DNA of 38,739 nucleotides from Polaribacter sp. GTDB lineage: Bacteria; Bacteroidota; Bacteroidia; Flavobacteriales; Flavobacteriaceae. The notes below the pieces were generated by a model. It was not told where the DNA came from. It searched no databases and worked only from the letters and a program-made list of their open reading frames with translations. The translations under genes and the position numbers were made by a program. Positions 17,652 through 26,256 of the stretch are shown one piece after another; positions within the stretch are counted from its first letter, which is position 1, and the number at the start of each line of letters is the position of its first letter. The stretch is from positions 1 to 38,739 of the forward strand of contig JAQXAP010000155.1 of the NCBI GenBank assembly GCA_029252865.1, written 5' to 3'.

Positions 17652-18604
17652 TGTCTGACGTTAAAGCTTTAAATGATTTAGTAGTTAAATACAATGCCTT
17701 AAAGGCGGAAATAGGCAAGGTTATAATTGGTCAGCACGAAGCTGTAAATTTCACCTTACTCTCTATATTTTGTGGAGGACATTCTTTATTGGTTGGTGTG
17801 CCAGGTTTAGCCAAGACTTTGCTTGTAAATACGGTCTCAGATGCCTTGGGATTAAATTTTAAAAGGATACAGTTTACACCAGATTTAATGCCTTCTGACA
17901 TTTTAGGAAGTGAGATTTTGGATGAAAACAGACATTTTAAATTTATAAAAGGTCCTATTTTCTCTAATATTATTCTTGCTGATGAGATTAATAGAACACC
18001 ACCAAAAACACAGGCAGCTTTATTAGAAGCAATGCAAGAACGTTCTGTAACCGTTTCTGGAAATCATTATAAATTAGATTTACCATTTTTCGTGTTAGCA
18101 ACTCAAAATCCAATTGAACAAGAAGGAACCTACCCATTGCCTGAGGCTCAGTTAGATAGGTTTATGTTTTCTATTTATTTGGAATATCCTTCATTTGAAG
18201 AAGAGGTCGCAGTTGTAAAAAGCACTACAGGTAATAAAAGCGAAACAGTAATTCCTTTATTTTCATCAGAAGAAATTTTAGAAGTACAAAAACTTATACG
18301 TAAGATTCCATTAGCAGATAATGTTATTGAGTATGCCGTTGCTTTAGTTGGTAAAACAAGGCCGAAATCTAAAGAAGCAACACCATTAGTTAAATCTTAT
18401 TTAGATTGGGGAGCAGGTCCAAGAGCATCTCAAAGTTTAATCTTAGCTGCAAAAGCGCATGCAGCCGTCAAAGGAAAGTTTTCTCCCGATATAGAAGATG
18501 TTAAAGCAGTAGCTATTCCTATTTTATCCCACAGAATAGTAAAAAACTACAAAGCAGAGGCCGAAGGTGTTACTATTTCAGACATTATAAAGTCTCTCTT
18601 GTAA
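17651..18604 (+). CDS. MoxR family AAA+ ATPase
   Basis: GGHSLLVGVPGLAKTLLVNT, FTPDLMPSDILG, LADEINRTPPKTQAALLEAMQERSVT, ATQNPIEQEGTYPLPEAQLDRFM. Confidence 0.95.
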   Translation: MSDVKALNDLVVKYNALKAEIGKVIIGQHEAVNFTLLSIFCGGHSLLVGVPGLAKTLLVNTVSDALGLNFKRIQFTPDLMPSDILGSEILDENRHFKFIKGPIFSNIILADEINRTPPKTQAALLEAMQERSVTVSGNHYKLDLPFFVLATQNPIEQEGTYPLPEAQLDRFMFSIYLEYPSFEEEVAVVKSTTGNKSETVIPLFSSEEILEVQKLIRKIPLADNVIEYAVALVGKTRPKSKEATPLVKSYLDWGAGPRASQSLILAAKAHAAVKGKFSPDIEDVKAVAIPILSHRIVKNYKAEAEGVTISDIIKSLL

Positions 18605-18709
18605 GAGATTGATTTTTGAGACAAAATAAATAATAAACCAAGAAAAATTTTTTCGATTTATCCTTACATTACTAATATTCGGTTAATTAATATTAAAACT
18701 AAGCGATAA

Positions 18710-19255
18710 TTAAATCTCTCGATTTTCAAAGAAGCTAAAAACATTTCCGCCATAACGTTTATCATAAATATGGTTTTTGTGTTTTGATAAATCGGTATGT
18801 TTAGAATGTTCAATAATTAAAACACCCTCTTCTTTTAAAATATTTTGTTCGAAAACTAAATCTACTATCTTTAAAAACTGTTCTTCTTCAAAATCATATG
18901 GTGGGTCGGCAAAAATTACATCACCTTGTATAGATGTTTTTTCTAGAAATTTATAGACATCACTTTTAAATGTATTTATAGGTAAATCTAATATTTTTGC
19001 GGTTTCGTTAATATATTTAATGCATCCAAAGTGAGCATCAATAGCATAAATTGTTTCGGTGCCTCTTGATCCAAATTCATAACTTATATTTCCTGTTCCT
19101 GAAAATAAATCTATTACCGATATATTATCAAAATAATAGGTGTTATTTAAAATGTTAAATAACGACTCTTTTGCCATGTCTGTTGTTGGACGAACGGGTA
19201 AACTTTTTGGTGCTTGTAGACGTCTGCTTTTGTGTTTTCCTGAAATTATTCTCAT
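18710..19255 (-). CDS. rsmD: 16S rRNA (guanine966-N2)-methyltransferase RsmD-like
   Basis: MRIISGKHKSRRLQAPKSLPVRPTTDMAKESLFNIL, DLFSGTGNISYEFGSRG, FADPPYDF. Confidence 0.93.
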   Translation of the reverse strand: MRIISGKHKSRRLQAPKSLPVRPTTDMAKESLFNILNNTYYFDNISVIDLFSGTGNISYEFGSRGTETIYAIDAHFGCIKYINETAKILDLPINTFKSDVYKFLEKTSIQGDVIFADPPYDFEEEQFLKIVDLVFEQNILKEEGVLIIEHSKHTDLSKHKNHIYDKRYGGNVFSFFENREI

Positions 19256-20088
19256 GAATTTAAAAGGGTGTAATTTGAATGTTTAGAAGCGTCTAGTTTA
19301 CTGAAAATCTTGTGATTGCTCTCTAAGAAGAAAATGTTTCTTATGTATTGATGAGTAATAGTGTAGATTTCGGATTCTAATTGAATAGCTCCAGTAAAAT
19401 ATAATTGTACTTCTTCTACATCTAATTTTAATTGTTCAAAAGTAAATAGTATGTGATAAATAAAATCCTCTTTAGTTTCAAAGTTAAAAGAATTTGATAA
19501 TTCTAATTGCTTGTTTTTTATTACTATTATATCAATAGAATTTTTTGAAACATTTACATAGACCTTTTTTTCATCAGAATTAATTGTAGATAATACTTTT
19601 TCTATAAATACAGTAAGGTGGTGTTTATATTCAAAATCTCCAAAATTATGAAATAGGTAATTGTTAATGTTTACATACGGTATATAAACATTTTTTGCAT
19701 TTATAACCCCTAAATCATCAAAAGCAATGAAATCTGTAGCAAGTGTTTTAATATTAAAATTAAGATAGTCAGAAAGCTTATTTTCGGAGAAATAAGCGGT
19801 AGGAACTATAGTAAATAAACTGTTTTGGTGTATCACTAATACAGAGGAAAAATCTTTTTGAAGGTATTCGTCTGTTTTAAAGATTTTTTCGATTTTCTCT
19901 AATAAATTTTCAGGAGTTATTTGTTTTTCTTCAAATATATATTCAGAAAAATATACAACTTCTCTTGTGGCATTATTAGTTATGCAAAAAGAAAATCCAT
20001 CCAAATTAAATTGGATGGATAACTTAGTGTCTTTAAAGTTTGTTAAAGTAGTATTACTATTCTTTTTTATCACCTTTCTGTTTGTCAT
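19252..20088 (-). CDS. DUF3822 family protein
   Basis: LSIQFNLDGFSFCITN..., actin-like-fold DUF3822 pattern; next to rsmD as often seen in Bacteroidota. Start moved to the internal ATG at 20088 to shorten overlap. Confidence 0.7.
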   Translation of the reverse strand: MTNRKVIKKNSNTTLTNFKDTKLSIQFNLDGFSFCITNNATREVVYFSEYIFEEKQITPENLLEKIEKIFKTDEYLQKDFSSVLVIHQNSLFTIVPTAYFSENKLSDYLNFNIKTLATDFIAFDDLGVINAKNVYIPYVNINNYLFHNFGDFEYKHHLTVFIEKVLSTINSDEKKVYVNVSKNSIDIIVIKNKQLELSNSFNFETKEDFIYHILFTFEQLKLDVEEVQLYFTGAIQLESEIYTITHQYIRNIFFLESNHKIFSKLDASKHSNYTLLNS

Positions 20089-20791
20089 AAGAAGGAGGCC
20101 AATTACCTCCATTTGAAACTTCATCTAGAGAACCAACAGAAACAAATTCTCCTTTTATTTGGTCTGTAGCAACTGCCTCTAATTCTTGTTTAATTAAAGA
20201 TTTATCCATTCCTTTTAAAATACCTTCTTTATCTGTTTTCACCAAGAATGTCGGTACTATTAATCCTTGTACTTTCTCAACAGTTCCAATCTCAATATCG
20301 AATTCTTTTCCTTCTTGTCCAGGAACTTTAAACATGTCTTTATAATTTCTGCCTTCGAAATATTTTGCAACAGATTCATAACCAATTGTATCTGTTTTTC
20401 TTATTTCTACATCAATAATTATTCCACCACCTCTATCTTCTTTTTCAACAATAGTCTTAGTTTCTGTTAGAGCAACTTGCGCAGAGTCAATAAATCTTAT
20501 TAAACTATCTTTATTTTTAGTATATCGACCTAATACTTCTAAATGTTTCACTTCTGCGTCTCTAATTATTTTTAGTTGGTTAACAACTTTTGCAAATTTT
20601 GTAACTTTTTGCTTGTTAAAAATAATTGGTTGCATTATTCCGTAGTAAATTTTATAGATTAGAAATACTGATAATGCCATTAGTAAAATAGATGCAATCC
20701 ATCTTAATTTTAAAGGTAAATATTTAACTATTATAATAGCTAAAAGCACTGCAGCTAAAACTGCTGTTAAAATCATTCCGAATAATCCCAT
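20057..20791 (-). CDS. Membrane-anchored hypothetical protein
   Basis: Long ORF with two N-terminal TM segments (MILTAVLAAVLLAIIIVKYL; WIASILLMALSVFLIYKIYY). Confidence 0.65.
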   Translation of the reverse strand: MGLFGMILTAVLAAVLLAIIIVKYLPLKLRWIASILLMALSVFLIYKIYYGIMQPIIFNKQKVTKFAKVVNQLKIIRDAEVKHLEVLGRYTKNKDSLIRFIDSAQVALTETKTIVEKEDRGGGIIIDVEIRKTDTIGYESVAKYFEGRNYKDMFKVPGQEGKEFDIEIGTVEKVQGLIVPTFLVKTDKEGILKGMDKSLIKQELEAVATDQIKGEFVSVGSLDEVSNGGNWPPSYDKQKGDKKE

Positions 20792-20895
20792 TTTTTATTT
20801 AATTTTTTAGTAGTATCGAGCAAATCTACAATTTTTTTTCAATGATAAAAATTTTTATTTACAATTCAATGTATCTTTGTTAAATTAATTTTTTT

Positions 20896-22320
20896 ATGAT
20901 AAAAAAGCCAGTAGAATTTCACGCAGAATTACTAACTAAATTTCAACATTCTCCCTCTTCTAAACAAAATAAGTTATTACGCCTTTTAAGCGATTTTATA
21001 TTTAGAGAGGAAAAGGATGATTTGTTTTTATTGAAAGGTTATGCGGGTACAGGTAAAACAACAATAATCAGTGCTTTTGTGAATAGTTTGGCAATTGCAG
21101 GTAAAAAAGCAGTTCTTTTGGCTCCAACAGGAAGGGCGGCTAAGGTGATTTCTATGTACTCAAAAAAAGAAGCTTTTACGATTCATAAAAAAATATATTT
21201 TCCAAAAAAACAACCTAATGGTTCTATAGATTTTGTGTTACAAACTAATAAGCATAGAAGCACAATTTTTATTATTGATGAAGCTTCTATGATTCCGGAT
21301 ATTAGACAAAATCAAAAATTGTTCGACTCGGGTTCTTTATTAGATGATTTAATAAGATATGTATATTCTGGTTATCAATGTAAATTAATTTTCATTGGAG
21401 ATACAGCTCAGTTACCTCCGGTAAAATTAAATATCAGTCCTGCTCTAGAACAGGACACATTAGAGTATGATTTTCAAAAAAATGTTATTGAAATAGAGTT
21501 AGATGAGGTAATGCGTCAGCACGAAGATTCTGGCATACTTGCAAATGCAACTTTTTTAAGGTTGATGGTTCAAAATAGCTCAACTGATTTTAAGTTTGAT
21601 ATTGATTTTCCGGATATTATTAGATTGGATGATGGTTATGATATTGAAGATGCTTTGGTGTCCGCTTATGATAATAATGGAGTAGAAGACACCGCTTTTA
21701 TTGTGCGATCTAACAAAAGAGCAAATCAATACAATCAACAAATTAGAATGCAAGTTCGTGGTCAAGAAAACGAAATATCTGCAGGTGATTATGTAATGGT
21801 TGTCAAAAATAATTATTTTTGGTTAAAACAAAATTCGGCTGCCGGTTTTATTGCCAATGGTGATATTTGTGAGGTGCTTAAAATATTTTCCATCAAAGAG
21901 TTATACGGTTTTAAATTTGCTGAAGTTGAGGTTCGAATGATTGATTACCCTGATATGCAAGCTTTCGAAACGGTTTTGTTATTAGATACTTTAACTAGCG
22001 AAACGCCTTCTTTAAACTACGAAGAATCGAATAAATTGTATCATGCAGTAAAAGAAGATTATGCAACTGAAAAGTCAAAATCTAAACAGTTTCTAGCAAT
22101 TAAAAAGAATATCTTTTTTAACGCCTTACAAGTAAAATTTTCTTACGCTATGACATGTCATAAATCTCAAGGAGGACAATGGAAAACTGTTTTTATTGAA
22201 CAACCCTATTTGCCTGAAGGGGTTTCTAGAGAGTATTTTAGGTGGTTGTATACAGCATTAACACGAGCACAAGAAAAGTTGTATTTAATTGGTTTTAAAG
22301 ACGATTTTTTTAATGATTAA
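20896..22320 (+). CDS. ATP-dependent RecD-like DNA helicase (SF1)
   Basis: LLKGYAGTGKTTIISAFV, APTGRAAKVIS, FIIDEASMI, FIGDTAQLPPV, AMTCHKSQGGQW, LYTALTRAQEKLYLIG. Confidence 0.92.
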   Translation: MIKKPVEFHAELLTKFQHSPSSKQNKLLRLLSDFIFREEKDDLFLLKGYAGTGKTTIISAFVNSLAIAGKKAVLLAPTGRAAKVISMYSKKEAFTIHKKIYFPKKQPNGSIDFVLQTNKHRSTIFIIDEASMIPDIRQNQKLFDSGSLLDDLIRYVYSGYQCKLIFIGDTAQLPPVKLNISPALEQDTLEYDFQKNVIEIELDEVMRQHEDSGILANATFLRLMVQNSSTDFKFDIDFPDIIRLDDGYDIEDALVSAYDNNGVEDTAFIVRSNKRANQYNQQIRMQVRGQENEISAGDYVMVVKNNYFWLKQNSAAGFIANGDICEVLKIFSIKELYGFKFAEVEVRMIDYPDMQAFETVLLLDTLTSETPSLNYEESNKLYHAVKEDYATEKSKSKQFLAIKKNIFFNALQVKFSYAMTCHKSQGGQWKTVFIEQPYLPEGVSREYFRWLYTALTRAQEKLYLIGFKDDFFND

Positions 22321-23267
22321 CGAAGTAAATAGCTAATTGTAATATTTCCATACTTATGACCATAAGTGTGTTTTAAACCTTCTGATTTACTTGTATTGTA
22401 AATAAAAGCATAACCAAAGTTAAAACGATTTGAAGTACATTTGATACCTACTTCAATATCAAAAACTACCGGTATGAGTTTTTTAGTAACTAAGCTGGCC
22501 GTGTTTAAAAAGCTTCCTTGTAATGTTGCATCATAAACAGCATAACGTAGTTTAGGTTTGATATAAAGAAAAGATTCAATTTCTTTAAAAGAGTTATTTA
22601 GTTCATTGTTTAAATTCGTGTTAAAGCCAATTGAATTAGATATGCTCTGTAAAGGCTTAATAGCTATTCTAGCATAAAAACCTGTTGATATATTTGTGTA
22701 AACAGTACCTAAATTTAAGTTATTTGTCCAAGTAATATCAAAACTATTTTTTTGTGCCTTAAGAATTGTTTTTAAGTATTCGGCATTAAAGTTTAGAGTA
22801 AATGCGTTTTCTATTTGGTATTGCCAACCAACAGCTTTTTTAAATCCATAAATATCATGAATAAATTCTTGAAGTTCTTGTGCATAAGAATTAGCGCCTA
22901 TCACACCAATTTGTATTGATGTATTTAAAATTTGGTCTTTTTTATAAACTCTATTGATACCAAAACTGCCATATAAATAGCCTGCAAAAGGTCTATCATG
23001 TTCATTAATTCCGTTTACTATTGATTTGTAAGGAGTGTACATTTCTTGTCCAAGTTTCCATTCTAAAATACGTTTCTCTGAAGATTTGTTTTTTTTATTA
23101 GACAGATACCTGTAGACTAAAAAAATTCCACTAGAATAGTACCTGTCTCTTACAACAGAAGTATAGAGGTCATTTTCTGTGATAAAGCTTATCTCTTGAG
23201 AAAATTTTTCTTGCGATATTGTAAATAAAGGCACAAATACAAGAATTAAAAAGAGAAAATATTTCAT
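22317..23267 (-). CDS. LpxR-family lipid A deacylase / DUF2219 outer-membrane protein
   Basis: Signal peptide, ISFITENDLYTSVVRDRYYSSGIFLVYRY, EWKLGQEMYTPYKSIVNGINEHDRPFAGYLYGSFG. ATG at 23267 preferred over TTG at 23276. Confidence 0.83.
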   Translation of the reverse strand: MKYFLFLILVFVPLFTISQEKFSQEISFITENDLYTSVVRDRYYSSGIFLVYRYLSNKKNKSSEKRILEWKLGQEMYTPYKSIVNGINEHDRPFAGYLYGSFGINRVYKKDQILNTSIQIGVIGANSYAQELQEFIHDIYGFKKAVGWQYQIENAFTLNFNAEYLKTILKAQKNSFDITWTNNLNLGTVYTNISTGFYARIAIKPLQSISNSIGFNTNLNNELNNSFKEIESFLYIKPKLRYAVYDATLQGSFLNTASLVTKKLIPVVFDIEVGIKCTSNRFNFGYAFIYNTSKSEGLKHTYGHKYGNITISYLLR

Positions 23268-23304
23268 AGTGCGCAAATATAAAAGAACTAAATTAAAATG
23301 ACAT

Positions 23305-23328
23305 TTTTTTCACTGATTTGTGAAAAAA
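23305..23328. repeat. Inverted repeat TTTTTTCAC-TGATTT-GTGAAAAAA in lpxR/ppk2 divergent intergenic region
   Basis: 9-bp perfect arms, 6-nt spacer. Confidence 0.65.
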
Positions 23329-23359
23329 GACCTATTTTTAGACCTAGTAAAAATAATCA

Positions 23360-24217
23360 ATGGAGATTAAAGAAGGATTAAGTTCAGAGGACTTTCAGGA
23401 GATTAAAACTAAAAAAGAATTATTAGACATAATTAAAGACAAAAATAAATCTTTTAAGAAAGTAAAAGAAACAATCATATATAATGAAGAGCTCAGGTTG
23501 CTTCAAATAGAACTCGTTAAGTTACAAAGATGGATATTGAATAATAATAAGCGTGTTGCTATTATTTTTGAAGGGAGAGATGCTGCTGGTAAAGGAGGAA
23601 ATATTCGTAGATTTATGGAACATCTAAACCCACGTTCGAGTAGATTGGTTGCACTAAACAAGCCTACTGAAATAGAAAAAGGACAATGGTATTTTCAACG
23701 TTATATTAAAGAAGTTCCTAATCCGGGTGAAATTGTTTTTTTTGACAGAAGTTGGTACAATAGGGCTGTAGTAGAACCCGTTATGGATTTTTGTTCCGAT
23801 AAACAATACAAAGAGTTTCTCTTACAAGTTCCGGAATTTGAGCACATCATGTATGAAGATGGAGTAATTATAATTAAATTCTGGCTTTCAATTACTAAAG
23901 CAGAACAACTGAAGCGTTTTGAAGGAAGAAAAGAGAATCCATTAAAAAGATGGAAATTTAGCCCTGTAGACAAGCAAGGACAAATTTTATGGGATAGATA
24001 TACCCATTACAAAGAAGAGATGTTTTCTAAAACTCACACATCTTATAGTCCCTGGATAATGGTAAAAACAAATGATAAAAAAGTAGCTAGGCTAGAGGCA
24101 ATTAGACACGTTTTATCGCAGTTTGATTATGATGGTAAAGAATCGGCAAAAACAGTCTTAAACCCAGATCCTAATGTTGTAATGCGTTACTATAGATCTA
24201 ACAATCAAATAGATTAA
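23360..24217 (+). CDS. ppk2: Polyphosphate kinase 2 family protein
   Basis: FEGRDAAGKGGNIRRFMEHLNPRSSRLVALNKPT, WYFQRYI, FFDRSWYNRAVVEPVM. Confidence 0.95.
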   Translation: MEIKEGLSSEDFQEIKTKKELLDIIKDKNKSFKKVKETIIYNEELRLLQIELVKLQRWILNNNKRVAIIFEGRDAAGKGGNIRRFMEHLNPRSSRLVALNKPTEIEKGQWYFQRYIKEVPNPGEIVFFDRSWYNRAVVEPVMDFCSDKQYKEFLLQVPEFEHIMYEDGVIIIKFWLSITKAEQLKRFEGRKENPLKRWKFSPVDKQGQILWDRYTHYKEEMFSKTHTSYSPWIMVKTNDKKVARLEAIRHVLSQFDYDGKESAKTVLNPDPNVVMRYYRSNNQID

Positions 24218-24221
24218 GTTT

Positions 24222-25004
24222 ATGGAGGGATTATCAACTAAAAATTTAAAAAAACTCAATTCGAAAAAGGGATTATTAGCTCTTTTATCTAAAGAACCGA
24301 TAAATATTGATAGAGCGATTAGATACGTAGATTATCAAAAAAAACTAGAACAATTACAAGCCGAGTTGATTCGCCTTCAGACTTGGGCAATAAACAAAGA
24401 AGAGCGAATAATTGTTGTTTTTGAGGGAAGAGATGCTGCAGGGAAAGGAGGAGCAATACGAAGATTGACAGAACGTATTAATCCAAGACACATGCGGATT
24501 GTAGCTTTATCTAAACCAACTAAAGATGAACAATCTCAATGGTATTTTCAAAGATATGTTGAGCAGCTTCCTAAAGCAGGAGAAATTGTTTTTTTTGATA
24601 GAAGTTGGTACAATAGAGCGGTTATAGAGCCCGTTAATGGATTTTGTACTAAAAAAGAGTACGAAATATTTATGGATCAGGTGAATGACTTTGAAAGAAT
24701 GATTTTGCAATCAGGAATTCATGTAGTTAAAATTTATATGTCTATCTCTAAAAAAGAACAAGCTAAACGTTTTGAAGAAATAAAAAGTGATCCATTAAAA
24801 CAATGGAAAATGACAAAGTTAGATGAGAAAGCTCAGTTTTTTTGGGATGATTATACGGTGTATAAAAAAGCCATGTTCGAAAAAACAAACACTGAAATTT
24901 CTCCTTGGAAAATTATAAGGGCTAATAGAAAAACGGAAGCTCGTATTAATGTTATTAATCACATTTTAGACAGTATTCCTTACGATAAAGATTTAAATAT
25001 TTAA
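24222..25004 (+). CDS. ppk2: Polyphosphate kinase 2 family protein, tandem paralogue
   Basis: FEGRDAAGKGGAIRRLTERINPRHMRIVALSKPT, WYFQRYVEQLPKAGEIVFFDRSWYNRAVIEPVNGF. Confidence 0.95.
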   Translation: MEGLSTKNLKKLNSKKGLLALLSKEPINIDRAIRYVDYQKKLEQLQAELIRLQTWAINKEERIIVVFEGRDAAGKGGAIRRLTERINPRHMRIVALSKPTKDEQSQWYFQRYVEQLPKAGEIVFFDRSWYNRAVIEPVNGFCTKKEYEIFMDQVNDFERMILQSGIHVVKIYMSISKKEQAKRFEEIKSDPLKQWKMTKLDEKAQFFWDDYTVYKKAMFEKTNTEISPWKIIRANRKTEARINVINHILDSIPYDKDLNI

Positions 25005-25633
25005 ATAAGTGCTTTTTTAACTTCAGCGAGCATAAAATAGATTTCAGCAGCAATTTGTTGGTTTATTTTTAAATAGGTTTCGTCTTGTAATTCTGTGTCG
25101 TCAGAAGATTTTGGGTCTACAAAAGGTAAATGAAATCTATGCACTGCTTCAGTGATAAAAGGACAATTTGTGTCTGCATTGTTGCATGTGGTGATAGCAA
25201 TAAAAGGGTTTTTATTTTCAACATCATCATACCTCTTAGAAAAGCCTAAAATAGATTTAGTGGTGCCTTCGAAAGTAATATTATACTTTGGGTTTTGATG
25301 TGAAAAATTTTCTAAATGAAATGTAAAACCTACTTTTTGTAAAGTTTTTACGGTATTTTTAAAGAAGGCAGTAACTTCTGTTCCTCCAGAAAAACTATGA
25401 ATATTTAGATCGAAATAATTGGCGGCGAAAAATGCCCAAACTTGACCTAATTGGCTTCTTCTTGAGTTGTGAGTGCAAATGAAATTTAAATTAACAATTC
25501 CCTCTTTTTGGTATTCTTCTTTGATTCCTTTAGATATTTTCAGAAGTATTTTTTTTCTATTATTACTTAAAGTAACTTTATCATAAGCTTTAATAAAGAA
25601 ATTTTCACTTGAAATAGCTGAAGTCATAATCAT
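25001..25633 (-). CDS. Low-molecular-weight protein-tyrosine-phosphatase / arsenate reductase-like protein
   Basis: NFICTHNSRRSQLGQVWAFFAANYF (CxxNxxRS P-loop variant), SFSGGTE, TTCNNADTNCPF, FVDPKSSDD. Confidence 0.82.
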   Translation of the reverse strand: MIMTSAISSENFFIKAYDKVTLSNNRKKILLKISKGIKEEYQKEGIVNLNFICTHNSRRSQLGQVWAFFAANYFDLNIHSFSGGTEVTAFFKNTVKTLQKVGFTFHLENFSHQNPKYNITFEGTTKSILGFSKRYDDVENKNPFIAITTCNNADTNCPFITEAVHRFHLPFVDPKSSDDTELQDETYLKINQQIAAEIYFMLAEVKKALI

Positions 25634-25649
25634 CTTGTTATTTTTGTAG

Positions 25650-25680
25650 CAAATATACTATCCTTAAAACTGAAAACAAA
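25650..25680 (-). promoter_or_regulatory. Promoter of the LMW-PTP/ArsC-like gene: TTTG-N19-TATATTTG
   Basis: Reverse complement of CAAATATA(25650-25657)-N19-CAAA(25677-25680), exact Bacteroidota spacing. Confidence 0.7.
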
Positions 25681-25697
25681 TAAATATAAGGTTAAGA

Positions 25698-26237
25698 ATG
25701 TGTTTAGAAATTGGAAATAAAGTAGCGGTTTTAGATGATGTTTTAAAAGGAATAGTCATTGAAATAAATGGTGATGAAATTTCTATTGAGACAACTGATG
25801 GTATGATTTTTAAATTTAGTTCATCAGAATTAGTAAAAGTAGATATTGAGCAACACGAATTATCGAAGTTTAGCGATATAAATAACGCTCTCTTAAAAGA
25901 GAAAATTTTTCAAAATCCTGCAAAGAAGAGCTTATTTAAGAAGGAAAAAAAAGAAGTTATTTTAGAAGTAGATTTGCATATTAATAAGTTGGTGAAGTCT
26001 TCAAGGAATTTCGATAATTATGATATTCTAAATCTTCAATTAGATACCGCCAAAAGTAAAATTGAGTTTGCTATTTCTAAAAGGATTTTAAAAATTGTTT
26101 TTATTCATGGAGTTGGAGAAGGTATTTTAAAATCAGAACTTCAAAGTTTATTAAATAAATATCCAGTAAAGCATTATGATGCTTCCTATAAAAAATATGG
26201 ATTAGGAGCAACAGAGGTTTATATATTTCAGAATTAA
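25698..26237 (+). CDS. Smr-domain protein (DUF2027/MutS2 C-terminal-like)
   Basis: EVDLHINKL and IVFIHGVGEGILKSEL Smr motifs. Confidence 0.87.
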   Translation: MCLEIGNKVAVLDDVLKGIVIEINGDEISIETTDGMIFKFSSSELVKVDIEQHELSKFSDINNALLKEKIFQNPAKKSLFKKEKKEVILEVDLHINKLVKSSRNFDNYDILNLQLDTAKSKIEFAISKRILKIVFIHGVGEGILKSELQSLLNKYPVKHYDASYKKYGLGATEVYIFQN

Positions 26238-26256
26238 TTAATTGTAAATTTACGGT

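Noticed and set aside
20057-20124. 68-nt overlap between DUF3822 and the membrane protein ORF as a possible programmed frameshift or fusion
   Set aside because: An internal ATG at 20088 gives a sensible DUF3822 start and reduces the overlap to 32 nt; no slippery sequence is evident.
20826-20879. Lone CTACAA half-site upstream of the RecD-like helicase as part of the SOS-like regulon
   Set aside because: No matching TTGTAG partner at the right spacing; a six-base match is expected by chance in such AT-rich DNA.
25001-25633. Arsenic-resistance operon
   Set aside because: The ArsC/LMW-PTP-like protein has no arsR, arsB/acr3 or arsA neighbours here; substrate cannot be assigned.
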